Assembly (NCBI RefSeq): GCF_002377905.1
Contig: NZ_DFQS01000049.1
Span: 1-41,671, forward strand
Origin: Psychrobacter sp. UBA3483
GTDB taxonomy: Bacteria; Pseudomonadota; Gammaproteobacteria; Pseudomonadales; Moraxellaceae
Reading direction: 5' to 3'
DNA: 41,671 nucleotides
Under the pieces are notes generated by a model. That model was not told where the DNA came from. It did no database searches and saw nothing but the letters and a program-made list of their open reading frames with translations. The position numbers were made by a program, and so were the translations under genes. Shown here in pieces: positions 1 through 8,224 of this stretch (the first letter of the stretch is position 1; each line of letters begins with the position of its first letter).

Positions 1-84
1 TTTCGATATCACCTTAATCCTTGATTCAGTCGGGTTAAGATGACACTAGTCATTAAAACATTCAGACTCATATCTAACCCCCTT

Positions 85-199
85 TGCTGACGACAATAGC
101 ATGATGGCACCACCTGATCCCTTCCCGAACTCAGAAGTGAAACATCATCGCGCCAATGGTAGTGTGGCTCCGGCCATGTGAGAGTAGGTCATCGTCAGC
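85..199 (+). rRNA. rrf: 5S ribosomal RNA
   Basis: The stretch has the typical bacterial 5S core (CACCTGATCCCTTCCCGAAC at about 111-130, then CAGAAGTGAAAC) and the late loop region around 155-185. The 5' end GCTGACGA and the 3' end TCGTCAGC pair to form the closing helix I. The length of about 115 nt fits. The 84 bases before it look like a 23S-5S spacer, since no 23S 3' end is recognisable. It therefore appears to be the last gene of an rRNA operon entering from the left. Ends are uncertain by a few bases. Confidence 0.93.
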
Positions 200-214
200 T
201 CTCTATTCTAAAGT

Positions 215-250
215 AACCCCCTTCTGCTTATGCAGTTGGGGGTTTTCTTT
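215..250 (+). terminator. Rho-independent terminator after 5S rRNA (first)
   Basis: AACCCCC (215-221) pairs with GGGGGTT (238-244). After a TT/TT internal loop, CTGC pairs with GCAG around a TTAT loop, and a T-rich run (to 250) follows. It lies 15 bases after the 5S gene. Confidence 0.88.
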
Positions 251-335
251 GGGAGTGGGTTTTATAAAAAAATATCAATTGTCTACTTTAACCAATGCTT
301 ACTTTACTTATCTGACGTTATTATCAATTTTTTCT

Positions 336-376
336 AGCCCTTTCATATCTCGTTATGAAAGGGCTTTTCTTTATTT
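336..376 (+). terminator. Second tandem terminator of the rRNA operon
   Basis: A perfect 11-bp stem, AGCCCTTTCAT (336-346) with ATGAAAGGGCT (355-365), has an 8-base loop and is followed by TTTCTTTATTT. It lies about 90 bases beyond the first terminator with no gene between, as expected for insulation of a highly transcribed rRNA operon. Confidence 0.82.
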
Positions 377-574
377 AAAAAAATACTCCTTAACGCCTCT
401 ATTTTTTATTTCGATGACTTTAGAATCTCTCAAATTTATCTTTAAAAATTATTTCTTTCTGCATAATTTATCAGATTTTCTTAAAAAAACTTTTTAAATA
501 CTAGATTTTTAGTGTGTCTCTTATACCTAAATTATTGATTTAGATATGGTTACTGAGCAGTATTTAAATTAAAT

Positions 575-622
575 ATCCCACATATTGTGTTATTAGTAAG
601 GTGTATATACTATATATGGGTC
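575..622 (+). promoter_or_regulatory. Pair of NrdR-box-like operators upstream of nrdG
   Basis: The known NrdR consensus is acaCwAtATaTwGtGT, usually found as two boxes about three helical turns apart. Box 1 (575-590) matches 12 of 16 positions, including the whole right half ATATTGTGT. Box 2 (607-622) matches 11 of 16, including ACTATATAT of the left half. Their starts are 32 bases apart, the expected spacing. They lie just before a ribonucleotide reductase operon, which is what NrdR represses. Matches were scored by eye. Confidence 0.55.
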
Positions 623-648
623 TCCGCGATTTGGCTTAAGGGGTAGTG

Positions 649-1107
649 ATGTTGAATATTGTTGAATATGACATTGTTTTTCAAGAAGTACCAACAGAGG
701 TTAGCTTAGCGTTGACCGTTGCTGGCTGCCCTTTGATGTGCCGAGGTTGTAGTCGTGCTGACACGTGGAAAAAAGAGAAAGGTACGCCTTTAACTGATGA
801 CTTTTTAGCAGGGTTATTGGAAAGCTATAAGGGTCTCGTCAGCTGTGTGCTGTTTATGGGTGGTGAATGGCAACCGTCCGCCTTGTTGTCTGCGCTCAAG
901 CAGGTTCGACACTCCGGATTGAAAACGGCACTGTACACAGGCTTGGATGCCATACCGTCCAGTTTGCAAGCAGAGCTAACTTATCTAAAAACAGGACCAT
1001 GGATTATGGAGCTTGGAGGTTTAGACACTCCAACCACTAATCAAAGGTTTATCGATTGTACTAACGGTGAAGTATTAAATCATTTGTTTTGGAGGAATTA
1101 TGAGTAA
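649..1107 (+). CDS. nrdG: Anaerobic ribonucleotide reductase activating protein (radical SAM)
   Basis: NrdG uses S-adenosylmethionine and a [4Fe-4S] cluster to place the glycyl radical on NrdD. The 152-residue protein has the short radical-SAM loop CPLMCRGC (C27, C31, C34; CX3CX2C), followed by the SRADTW segment typical of NrdG, and a GGE motif (FMGGEW) for SAM binding. A GTG three bases upstream is also in frame. The ATG at 649 is preferred because AAGGGG (638-643) sits five bases before it. The 3' end overlaps nrdD by 8 bases, so the two are translated together. Two NrdR-like boxes lie upstream. Length is normal for the family. Confidence 0.92.
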   Translation: MLNIVEYDIVFQEVPTEVSLALTVAGCPLMCRGCSRADTWKKEKGTPLTDDFLAGLLESYKGLVSCVLFMGGEWQPSALLSALKQVRHSGLKTALYTGLDAIPSSLQAELTYLKTGPWIMELGGLDTPTTNQRFIDCTNGEVLNHLFWRNYE

Positions 1108-2893
1108 GTTGAATTCAGAGCAGTTGGGCGATAAATTGTTTTTTATCAAAGATTATATGCAAGCGAATAATGCGGCAGATGGCTCTCATGTAGACGCCAA
1201 TGCCAACGTGACGGTCAAGAATATCGCCACTTTAGAAAGCGAAATTATGAAAGATTATTTTATTCAGGTTAATCGCAGTCAAGTACAACAGCAGATTCGC
1301 ACATGTTTTGATAGTCATTTGGCAGATGAGTATTTGCGCCAAATTGAAGCTCATGAAATTTATGTACATGACGAAACCAGCCTAAAACCTTACTGCGTCT
1401 CAGTATCGTTATATCCATTTTTGCTCGATGGCCTAAAGAAGTTGGGAGGTGAGGCCGGTCCACCGCAGCACTTAGCGTCGTTTTGTGGCTCTTTCATTAA
1501 CTTGATATTTGCCATTAGCTCACAGTTTGCTGGCGCAGTGGCGACGGTTGAGTTTCTTGCCTATTTCGATTACTTCGCTCGTAAAGACCATGGTAGTGAT
1601 TATTTAACCACTCATAAATCATTGATTGAAAACTGTTTCCAGCAAGTGGTTTATTCCATTAATCAACCTGCTGCTGCGCGTGGTTATCAAAGCGCGTTTT
1701 GGAATATCTCTTTATACGACGAACATTATTTTGATGCCATGTTTGCCAACTTTGTGTTTCCTGATGGTGAAAGACCGTACTGGGAAACGATTAAACAGCT
1801 ACAGGCGTATTTTTTAACCTGGTTTAATGAAGAGCGTAAGCGTGCAATTTTAACCTTCCCAGTCGTTACCTGCGCCATGCTAACCGAAAACGGTAAATGT
1901 AAAGATGAAGAATATGCCGATATGCTAGCGACCGAGTTGGCAGAAAAAAACAGCTTCTTTATTTATCAAAGTGATAATCCGGATTCTTTAGCTTCTTGTT
2001 GTCGTCTGCGCAATGAAATCACTGATCACACTTTCTCTTATACTTTGGGCGCAGGTGGCGTGGCTACCGGCTCAATCAATGTTATCACCCTTAATCTAAA
2101 TCGTATGATTCAAAATGGGCAAGATTTGGCTGCAGAGGTACAAAAAATTCATAAGTATCAGGTCAGTTATCGTAAACTGATGGAACAATATCAAGCATCT
2201 GGCATGTTACCTGTTTACGATGCAGGGTTTATTCAACTAGATAAGCAGTTCTTGACGCTCGGTATCAATGGCATGGCAGAAGCGGCGGAGAGTCAGGGCA
2301 TAGTAGTCGGTAATAATCAGCAATATCATACTTTCGTTAACGACATCCTAAAAACCATTTATGATGAAAATCGAAAAGCCAGTATTCAGTATGGTTTGAA
2401 GTTTAATACTGAGTTTGTACCAGCGGAAAACTTAGGCGTTAAAAATGCCAAATGGGACAAACGAGATGGCTATGAGGTGTCGCGTGAGTGCTATAACTCT
2501 TATCTGTATCTGGTAGAGGATGAAACAACCAATACCTTGGATAAGTTTATGCTGCATGGGCGTGAGCTCACGCAGTGGCTCGATGGTGGCTCGGCCTTAC
2601 ATTTGAATTTGGATGAAACTCTCGATAAGCAGCAGTATCGTAAATTATTAGATATTGCCGCAACCACAGGGTGCCAGTACTTTTGCATTAACGTGCGTAT
2701 CACCATTTGCAATGAGTGTCAGCATATTGATAAGCGCACCCTTTATCACTGTGAGGCTTGTGGCTCAAACGATGTCGATCATGCCACGCGTATCATTGGC
2801 TATTTAAAGCGGGTATCCGCTTTTAGTGAGGGCAGACGCTTAGAACATCAATTGCGCCACTATCGCCGTGAACGCCAAGTTGATGTGGCTTAA
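1100..2893 (+). CDS. nrdD: Anaerobic ribonucleoside-triphosphate reductase, short form without ATP-cone
   Basis: NrdD reduces ribonucleoside triphosphates to deoxyribonucleotides without oxygen, using a glycyl radical. Visible are the EIYVHD segment (85-90), C99 in PYCV and SCCRL (299-303) as candidate active-site cysteines, the GSINVITLNLNRM core strand (324-336), a C-terminal zinc site (C537/C540 and C551/C554), and the glycyl radical loop RIIGYL with G567. At 597 residues it is about the length of the phage T4 enzyme and shorter than the E. coli enzyme of about 712. It starts directly before the catalytic barrel, so the N-terminal ATP-cone that mediates dATP inhibition is missing. A strong ribosome site GGAGGAATT lies inside the nrdG end. 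Substrate and specificity are known for the family; the missing regulation is inferred. Confidence 0.93.
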   Translation: MSKLNSEQLGDKLFFIKDYMQANNAADGSHVDANANVTVKNIATLESEIMKDYFIQVNRSQVQQQIRTCFDSHLADEYLRQIEAHEIYVHDETSLKPYCVSVSLYPFLLDGLKKLGGEAGPPQHLASFCGSFINLIFAISSQFAGAVATVEFLAYFDYFARKDHGSDYLTTHKSLIENCFQQVVYSINQPAAARGYQSAFWNISLYDEHYFDAMFANFVFPDGERPYWETIKQLQAYFLTWFNEERKRAILTFPVVTCAMLTENGKCKDEEYADMLATELAEKNSFFIYQSDNPDSLASCCRLRNEITDHTFSYTLGAGGVATGSINVITLNLNRMIQNGQDLAAEVQKIHKYQVSYRKLMEQYQASGMLPVYDAGFIQLDKQFLTLGINGMAEAAESQGIVVGNNQQYHTFVNDILKTIYDENRKASIQYGLKFNTEFVPAENLGVKNAKWDKRDGYEVSRECYNSYLYLVEDETTNTLDKFMLHGRELTQWLDGGSALHLNLDETLDKQQYRKLLDIAATTGCQYFCINVRITICNECQHIDKRTLYHCEACGSNDVDHATRIIGYLKRVSAFSEGRRLEHQLRHYRRERQVDVA

Positions 2894-2995
2894 TTTTGCC
2901 AATGAGTCATTCTAGGTGATGGGGCTGTTACTCCGTGCGACTATATAGTTTAAGTTCGTGGTTAAAGCAGTAGATTTACTTTTCTTATGATTGAA

Positions 2996-3027
2996 AAAGC
3001 CCGTATTAACGAACTAATACGGGCTTT
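2996..3027. terminator. Bidirectional terminator between nrdD and pirin gene
   Basis: A perfect 13-bp stem, AAAGCCCGTATTA (2996-3008) with TAATACGGGCTTT (3015-3027), has a 6-base loop. The A-run on the left and T-run on the right let it work on both strands between two convergent genes. Confidence 0.85.
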
Positions 3028-3083
3028 AACATTCAAGAGAGTATTTAAATAAACAAGGCTAATGCTTAGCTAATAGTTAGATT

Positions 3084-3977
3084 TTAAGCGCCTTCACCAA
3101 ACTTGCCACTTTGGAAATCGGTGACTGCTTGCATGATTTCTTGCTGACTGTTCATGACAAAAGGACCATATTGCACAATTGGCTCGCGTAGTGGGCGACC
3201 AGTGATTAAAATCACTTTGGTATCCTCACTACTATCGGCTGTAATGGTGACGCCATCAGTATCCGCGTTATTTTCAAGAATAGCCATGGTCTTGGTTGGT
3301 ACCGTTTCGCCTGCAATCTCTATGATACCGCGATAGACAAAAGCAAAAGCATTATGGTCAGCCGGAATCGCCTGACTAAAACTCGTTCCTGCTGGTAGAT
3401 GGATATCCAAATAAGTCGGCTCAGTGATGTTACGTGTGACCGCGCCTTCAATACCATGCGATTGACCCGCAATTACCGTGACGTCTACGCCATCTTCCGT
3501 GCTATATTTTGGCAAATCGTCACTTTGAAAATCTTTATACCAAGGGTCATTCATTTTATCTTTAGCAGGTAGGTTAAGCCAAAGCTGAAAACCTTCCATT
3601 GCGCCGTTCTCTTGTTCAGGCAATTCTGAATGAATCACGCCGCTAGCCGCCGTCATCCATTGGACACCGCCATTTTGTAATAGCCCTTCGTTACCGGCGC
3701 TATCGCGGTGGCGCATACGGCCAGTAATCATATAGGTAATGGTTTCAAAACCACGATGCGGATGATTGGGGAAACCGGCAACATAGTCGTCTGGATTATC
3801 GCTTTTAAAGTTGTCTAACATCAAATACGGGTCAAGACGCTCTTGTAGCTGCTGGGTCAGTACCCGCGTCAGCTTAACCCCAGCACCGTCTTGGGTATCG
3901 ACACCAGCGTAAAGGTGTTCAATTTGGCGCGAGTTTTTCACTGTGTCTTTCATATCAGGCGTGACAGTATGATTCAT
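3084..3977 (-). CDS. Pirin family protein (bicupin)
   Basis: Pirins are two-cupin metal proteins. Some bacterial members are quercetin dioxygenases (E. coli YhhW); the role of most is unknown. The 297-residue protein has the pirin signature FPNHPHRGFETITY, with H72, H74, H116 and E118 (in GVIHSELPE) as the four metal ligands of the N-terminal cupin. The C-terminal cupin (about 190-285) ends in the characteristic GRPLREPIVQYGPFVMN segment. An upstream in-frame start at 4010 is possible. The ATG at 3977 is preferred because AAGGA lies upstream at normal spacing and the extra residues look non-conserved. It is a single gene, convergent with nrdD. Function beyond metal-dependent cupin cannot be read. 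Confidence 0.9.
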   Translation of the reverse strand: MNHTVTPDMKDTVKNSRQIEHLYAGVDTQDGAGVKLTRVLTQQLQERLDPYLMLDNFKSDNPDDYVAGFPNHPHRGFETITYMITGRMRHRDSAGNEGLLQNGGVQWMTAASGVIHSELPEQENGAMEGFQLWLNLPAKDKMNDPWYKDFQSDDLPKYSTEDGVDVTVIAGQSHGIEGAVTRNITEPTYLDIHLPAGTSFSQAIPADHNAFAFVYRGIIEIAGETVPTKTMAILENNADTDGVTITADSSEDTKVILITGRPLREPIVQYGPFVMNSQQEIMQAVTDFQSGKFGEGA

Positions 3978-4120
3978 TATCTTATCCTTAAAAATCATTT
4001 GGTTTATCAATATTCATTTACTTATATATAGTGATAATAAAATAAATTTCAATAGGATACTATGTAGTTTTTTTACATTAGTGGATTTTAAAGTTAAGTA
4101 TATATTAACTAGTCTCTTTG

Positions 4121-4381
4121 TTAAAACAATCTTCCTGTCTCTATTGGTACATCAAAATCAAAGCCCAATTGCTCGCCTTTACGCTTTCGCAGCTGCTCGA
4201 TACGTTGCCGACGTCCTGCTATAAGCCTTAGTACTTCGCGGCGCTGTTCGGTATTCATCTCATGCCATAGCTGGCGCTCAGGACGGCTACGCAGGCAGCC
4301 AAAGCAGTAGCCCTTTTTATTGCTTTGGCAAACACCAATGCATGGATTGGCAATCTCGAACAGTTCAAACTGCTGATTCAT
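4121..4381 (-). CDS. DUF1289 domain protein (Fe-S/Zn cysteine motif)
   Basis: This small 86-residue protein carries the DUF1289 pattern: PCIGVCQ near the N-terminus, then CFGCLRSRPE, W and the RREV helix. Four cysteines (positions 14, 18, 26, 29) form a likely metal site. The family has no firmly established role to my knowledge. The C-terminal third is basic (RQRIEQLRKRK) and ends in an unrelated short tail. GGAG five bases before the ATG supports the start. It is divergent from the esterase gene. Confidence 0.85.
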   Translation of the reverse strand: MNQQFELFEIANPCIGVCQSNKKGYCFGCLRSRPERQLWHEMNTEQRREVLRLIAGRRQRIEQLRKRKGEQLGFDFDVPIETGRLF

Positions 4382-4578
4382 GGCGGCTCCATCGCTATTA
4401 CGTTATTCCTTTAACTTGCCCGATTGCTTGTCTTGTCTCACCGTAAATACTAGTATGGCGCAAATAGCGAATAATACTGTGCCATTTTATCGTTACTGTT
4501 TTTGTGGCGTCAGTGCTATGCTAAGTTTTGCACCGCCCTATATAGCAATCATAACAAAACCAATCAGTGAGATTCTAC

Positions 4579-5244
4579 ATGAATATTATTTATATCCATG
4601 GCTTAGACAGTGATGCCAACTCAACAAAAGGCAAATTATTGGAGGATTATTGCCAAAAGTATCATCCCGATATCAAGGTATTACGACCAGATTTGAACAA
4701 GACCCCTGAGCAAGTTTTTAAGCAAATACTCTCGTTAATTGAACGTTTAGACGGTCAAAATAAAAAGGCGAAAGATAAGCCAAATAAATTTTTTCCTACC
4801 GTACTGGTCGGTAGCTCCTTAGGCGGTTATTTTTCTACGGTGGTTAGCAATCATACCGGTTGCCCAGCGCTATTATTAAATCCCAGCATCCAGCCCCATA
4901 TTACTTTGCAGCGGTTTGCCAAAGATTTTGCGCTAAAAAACAATTTTAAAGACGAGGATTTGGGCAAGCAGGTTATTCATTCGACAGCGGGCGGTTGGGG
5001 TATTACTCAAGCAGATTTACGCTGGTTTGCAGCGCACCAACTATCAACCGTTAATTGTCCTAATAAAATTGCTGTCCTCATTAAGGAAGGAGATGAGCTG
5101 CTTAATCCTGAACTGTCTAAACAGTTTTATCAAACGCAAGGAGCAAGCGTAACGATGCAAACGGGCGGCGATCATCGCTTTAGTGATTTTATTGAGCAAT
5201 TACCTACGGTGATTGAGATGCTGCAGAGTCTCACACGGATTTAA
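4579..5244 (+). CDS. yqiA: YqiA-like alpha/beta-hydrolase esterase
   Basis: This 221-residue serine hydrolase is of the YqiA family (short-acyl esterase activity is reported for the E. coli protein). It opens with MNIIYIHGLDS, the oxyanion-region strand-loop. The nucleophile elbow is GSSLGG with S80. A late EGDELL aspartate and GGDHRF histidine complete a plausible triad. The order yqiA-parE is the same as in E. coli, which strengthens the call. It is slightly longer than the E. coli protein because of a lysine-rich insert around residues 60-70. The in-frame GTG at 4567 lacks a better ribosome site and would add only four residues. Confidence 0.85.
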   Translation: MNIIYIHGLDSDANSTKGKLLEDYCQKYHPDIKVLRPDLNKTPEQVFKQILSLIERLDGQNKKAKDKPNKFFPTVLVGSSLGGYFSTVVSNHTGCPALLLNPSIQPHITLQRFAKDFALKNNFKDEDLGKQVIHSTAGGWGITQADLRWFAAHQLSTVNCPNKIAVLIKEGDELLNPELSKQFYQTQGASVTMQTGGDHRFSDFIEQLPTVIEMLQSLTRI

Positions 5245-5278
5245 CTAAACGACATTATCTGACGTAAGCAAATGAGTA

Positions 5279-5310
5279 TTGACCTTAAGGCCACTGTTTT
5301 TCGTTATAAT
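5279..5310 (+). promoter_or_regulatory. Possible parE promoter
   Basis: A perfect TATAAT (5305-5310) follows TTGACC (5279-5284). The spacing of 20 bases is longer than optimal, so the -35 assignment is doubtful. It lies 45 bases before the parE start, in the spacer after the esterase gene. Confidence 0.4.
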
Positions 5311-5354
5311 GGGTTAATAGAATTAATCGCACATGAATAATTAAGGATGCATTT

Positions 5355-7238
5355 GTGAGTCAATATAATGCGCAATCGTTAGAAGTTTTAGAAGGGCTGG
5401 AGCCTGTCCGTCGTCGCCCTGGAATGTACACTGACACCACGCGACCCAATCATTTAGCCCAAGAGGTCATTGATAACTCAGTCGACGAAGCGTTGGCGGG
5501 CTATGCAAAGACCATCAAGGTGCAGCTGCATAGTGACGGCTCGCTATCGGTCGAAGATGATGGTCGCGGTATGCCAACCGATATCCACCCTGAATTTGGT
5601 CAATCAGGGATTGAGCTGATTTTGACCCGTTTGCATGCGGGTGGTAAGTTTTCGACCTCCAATTATGAGGTGTCGGGCGGTCTGCATGGTGTGGGTATCT
5701 CTGTCGTCAACGCACTCTCAACGCGAGTTGAAGTAACGGTTTGGCGCGATAGTACGCAGTTCGAGATGGCGTTTGAGAATGGCGCAGCGGTCACCTCTTT
5801 AACCGAAACGGTGAGCCCCAATAAACGTAAGCGTGGCACTAGAGTTAAGTTTTGGGCCGATGGTAGTTTTTTTGATACGCCAAAATTCAATGTTAGGCAG
5901 CTGAAACACAATCTGAAAGCCAAAGCGGTATTAGCCGCTGGTCTGACGATTGAGTTTGTCGATGATATCAACAATGAAAAAGTTATTTGGCAATTTACCG
6001 ACGGGGTGGTTGAATATTTAAACGAGCAGCTAGATGGTTTAGAAACCTTACCGGAGGCGCCGTTTTATTATAACCATGAGGCAAAAGCTGGTGAGCGCGC
6101 TGCTATCACCTTTGCCTTGTCTTGGTTGCCGGATGGTGGCACGCCGATTCAAGAAAGCTATGTCAATCTTATCCCAACCGCGCAGGGCGGTACGCATGTT
6201 AATGGCTTACGTACTGGTATTTTAGAGGCCCTACGTGAGTTTTGCGATATCCATAATCTACTGCCTCGTAATGTTAAATTAACAGCCGAAGATGTCTGGG
6301 ATGGCGTCAACTATATCCTATCACTGAAGTTTTCTGAGCCGCAGTTTTCTGGTCAAACCAAAGAGCGGCTTTCTAGTCGTGAAGCGGCGGGCGCGGTGCA
6401 AACATTGGCAAAAGATGCCTTTAGCTTGTGGCTCAATCAGCATGCCGATAGGGGTGCGCAAATTGCCGAATTGGCGATTAATAAAGCTGGTCGCCGTCTA
6501 AAATCTGCCAAAAAAGTCGCGCGTAAAAAAATCACTCAAGGGCCAGCATTACCTGGGAAGTTAGCGGATTGTCGCGGTGATTTACGTGACGGTGCAGAGC
6601 TATTTTTGGTTGAAGGGGATTCGGCAGGCGGTAGTGCCAAGCAAGCACGTGACCGTCATTATCAGGCAATATTACCCCTTCGCGGTAAGATTCTAAATAC
6701 GTGGGAAGTGTCGTCAGATACGGTACTATCGAGCCAAGAGATTCATGATATTGCCATCGCGATTGGTGTGGATCCAGCGTCGGACGACTTATCTGAGCTG
6801 CGCTATGACAAAATATGTATTTTGGCTGATGCTGACTCTGATGGTCTACATATTGCCACGCTTATTTGTGCCCTGTTTGTTAAGCATTTCCCAGCGTTGG
6901 TTGATGCAGGTCATTTATTTGTCGCGATGCCGCCGCTGTACCGCGTCGATGTGGGTAAAGAAGTACATTATGCGTTAGATGAGTCAGAGCTTGAACACAT
7001 ATTGGCCAATGTACCGGGCAATAAAAAAGCCCAAATCACGCGCTTTAAAGGACTCGGTGAAATGAGTGCCGAACAGCTGCGCGAGACCACCATGAACCGT
7101 GATACTCGCCGTTTGGTACAGCTGGACATGGACGATATGATACTGACCAATAGCGTGATGGATATGCTGCTCGCCAAAAAACGTGCGTCTGACCGTAAGT
7201 CATGGCTTGAAAATAAAGGCAATTTGGCGATTATCTAG
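5355..7238 (+). CDS. parE: DNA topoisomerase IV subunit B
   Basis: ParE is the ATPase subunit of topoisomerase IV, which decatenates daughter chromosomes together with ParC. The 627-residue protein has the GHKL ATP site (E37, N41 in EVIDNSVDEAL; DDGRGMP at 68-74; GGLHGVG at 108-114). The TOPRIM domain holds EGDSAGGS (420-427) and DADSDG (492-497), and KGLGEM lies at 565-570. PLRGKILNTWEV and the length of about 630 separate it from GyrB, which is about 800 and carries an extra domain. The start is GTG, with AAGGATG upstream. parC is not in the window. Confidence 0.97.
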   Translation: MSQYNAQSLEVLEGLEPVRRRPGMYTDTTRPNHLAQEVIDNSVDEALAGYAKTIKVQLHSDGSLSVEDDGRGMPTDIHPEFGQSGIELILTRLHAGGKFSTSNYEVSGGLHGVGISVVNALSTRVEVTVWRDSTQFEMAFENGAAVTSLTETVSPNKRKRGTRVKFWADGSFFDTPKFNVRQLKHNLKAKAVLAAGLTIEFVDDINNEKVIWQFTDGVVEYLNEQLDGLETLPEAPFYYNHEAKAGERAAITFALSWLPDGGTPIQESYVNLIPTAQGGTHVNGLRTGILEALREFCDIHNLLPRNVKLTAEDVWDGVNYILSLKFSEPQFSGQTKERLSSREAAGAVQTLAKDAFSLWLNQHADRGAQIAELAINKAGRRLKSAKKVARKKITQGPALPGKLADCRGDLRDGAELFLVEGDSAGGSAKQARDRHYQAILPLRGKILNTWEVSSDTVLSSQEIHDIAIAIGVDPASDDLSELRYDKICILADADSDGLHIATLICALFVKHFPALVDAGHLFVAMPPLYRVDVGKEVHYALDESELEHILANVPGNKKAQITRFKGLGEMSAEQLRETTMNRDTRRLVQLDMDDMILTNSVMDMLLAKKRASDRKSWLENKGNLAII

Positions 7239-7400
7239 GAAAGGTTGTATAGGTTTGCGCACTTTACTTTTCATTTCTATAGTTTAGTTATATCAGTATA
7301 GGAAAAAGTGAGCTGGCAGGTAATAAAAGCCTATAAAATTCAATCTAGTAGCATACGCTTAATGGTATTATAGAGGTATCTTTTACTATCTGGTGCCGTC

Positions 7401-8096
7401 ATGACATCAAAATTTTTTAAGCGTTCTAAAGTGGCTGTTTCTAATCCTACGCGCTCAAAAGTACTACCAAGTTTGAGCAAAAACCAGCTGGGTAATTTAG
7501 TACCAAAACGTGGTAATAAATTTGCGCCAAAGATTGGGTCCGCATTGTTAAAAGCAGCAGGCTGGCGCACCGTTGGCGAGATTCCAAATATCCCGCAGGC
7601 GGTGGTTTTGGCACTGCCGCATACCTCCAACGTTGACGGTATTTATGCGATACCAAGCTTATTTGCCCTAGATTTGAAAATCAGCATCATGGGCAAACAT
7701 ACGCTATTTAAAGTGCCGTTGTTTGCGCAGCTGTTAAAGTGGATTGGCGTCATTCCTATTGACCGTGGTAATAAAGGCTCGGTGCTGCAAGCGAGTATCG
7801 ATAAATTTAAGACTGGCAAACCGCTATTTTTAGGCCTAGCACCAGAAGGTACGCGCCAATATACCAAAGACTGGAAAACAGGTTTTTATTATTTGGCATT
7901 AGGTGCCGGCGTGCCAATTTTGCCCGTAGCCATGGATTATAAAACCAAGGAAATACGCTTTATGTCGCCCGTCTATCCGACCGGTAATATCGACGTCGAT
8001 TTGCCAAAAATTTATGCGCAGTATCGCGGGGTAGTACCACGATATCCTGAGCGCTTATCGCAGCCATTACAAGATATCAATCATTTAGCTGAGTAA
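7401..8096 (+). CDS. PlsC-like lysophospholipid acyltransferase family protein
   Basis: Proteins of this family transfer acyl chains to glycerophosphate or related lipids at the inner membrane. The 231-residue protein has the catalytic HX4D motif HTSNVD (H74, D79), the GVIPIDRG segment (116-123) and the EGTR motif (149-152) that binds the phosphate. Its N-terminal 45 residues are basic and poorly conserved-looking. The family includes 1-acyl-glycerol-3-phosphate acyltransferases and several of unknown substrate. The substrate here cannot be read. It ends just before a strong terminator shared with the convergent SDR gene. Confidence 0.85.
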   Translation: MTSKFFKRSKVAVSNPTRSKVLPSLSKNQLGNLVPKRGNKFAPKIGSALLKAAGWRTVGEIPNIPQAVVLALPHTSNVDGIYAIPSLFALDLKISIMGKHTLFKVPLFAQLLKWIGVIPIDRGNKGSVLQASIDKFKTGKPLFLGLAPEGTRQYTKDWKTGFYYLALGAGVPILPVAMDYKTKEIRFMSPVYPTGNIDVDLPKIYAQYRGVVPRYPERLSQPLQDINHLAE

Positions 8097-8128
8097 CGCT
8101 TTTATGATTTCTAATAACGGTTGCAACC

Positions 8129-8165
8129 AAAAAGCCTCTGATATTTGAGCTATCAGAGGCTTTTT
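8129..8165. terminator. Bidirectional terminator between acyltransferase and SDR genes
   Basis: A perfect 15-bp stem, AAAAAGCCTCTGATA (8129-8143) with TATCAGAGGCTTTTT (8151-8165), has a 7-base loop. It can end both converging transcripts. Confidence 0.88.
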
Positions 8166-8224
8166 TAATCTTGAGCAATTATGATTGTTATCAAATAGTT
8201 TTTTAGGCGATAGATTATTGGCTA

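Noticed and set aside
1..84. 23S rRNA 3' end
   Set aside because: No recognisable 23S terminal sequence; it reads as a 23S-5S spacer.
156..497. Open reading frame of 113 codons across the 5S rRNA 3' end and terminators
   Set aside because: It runs through rRNA and two terminator hairpins, has no ribosome site, and its protein is unlike any family.
4380..4613. 77-codon plus-strand frame between the DUF1289 and esterase genes
   Set aside because: It overlaps the divergent promoter region and the start of the esterase gene, with no ribosome site or plausible protein pattern.
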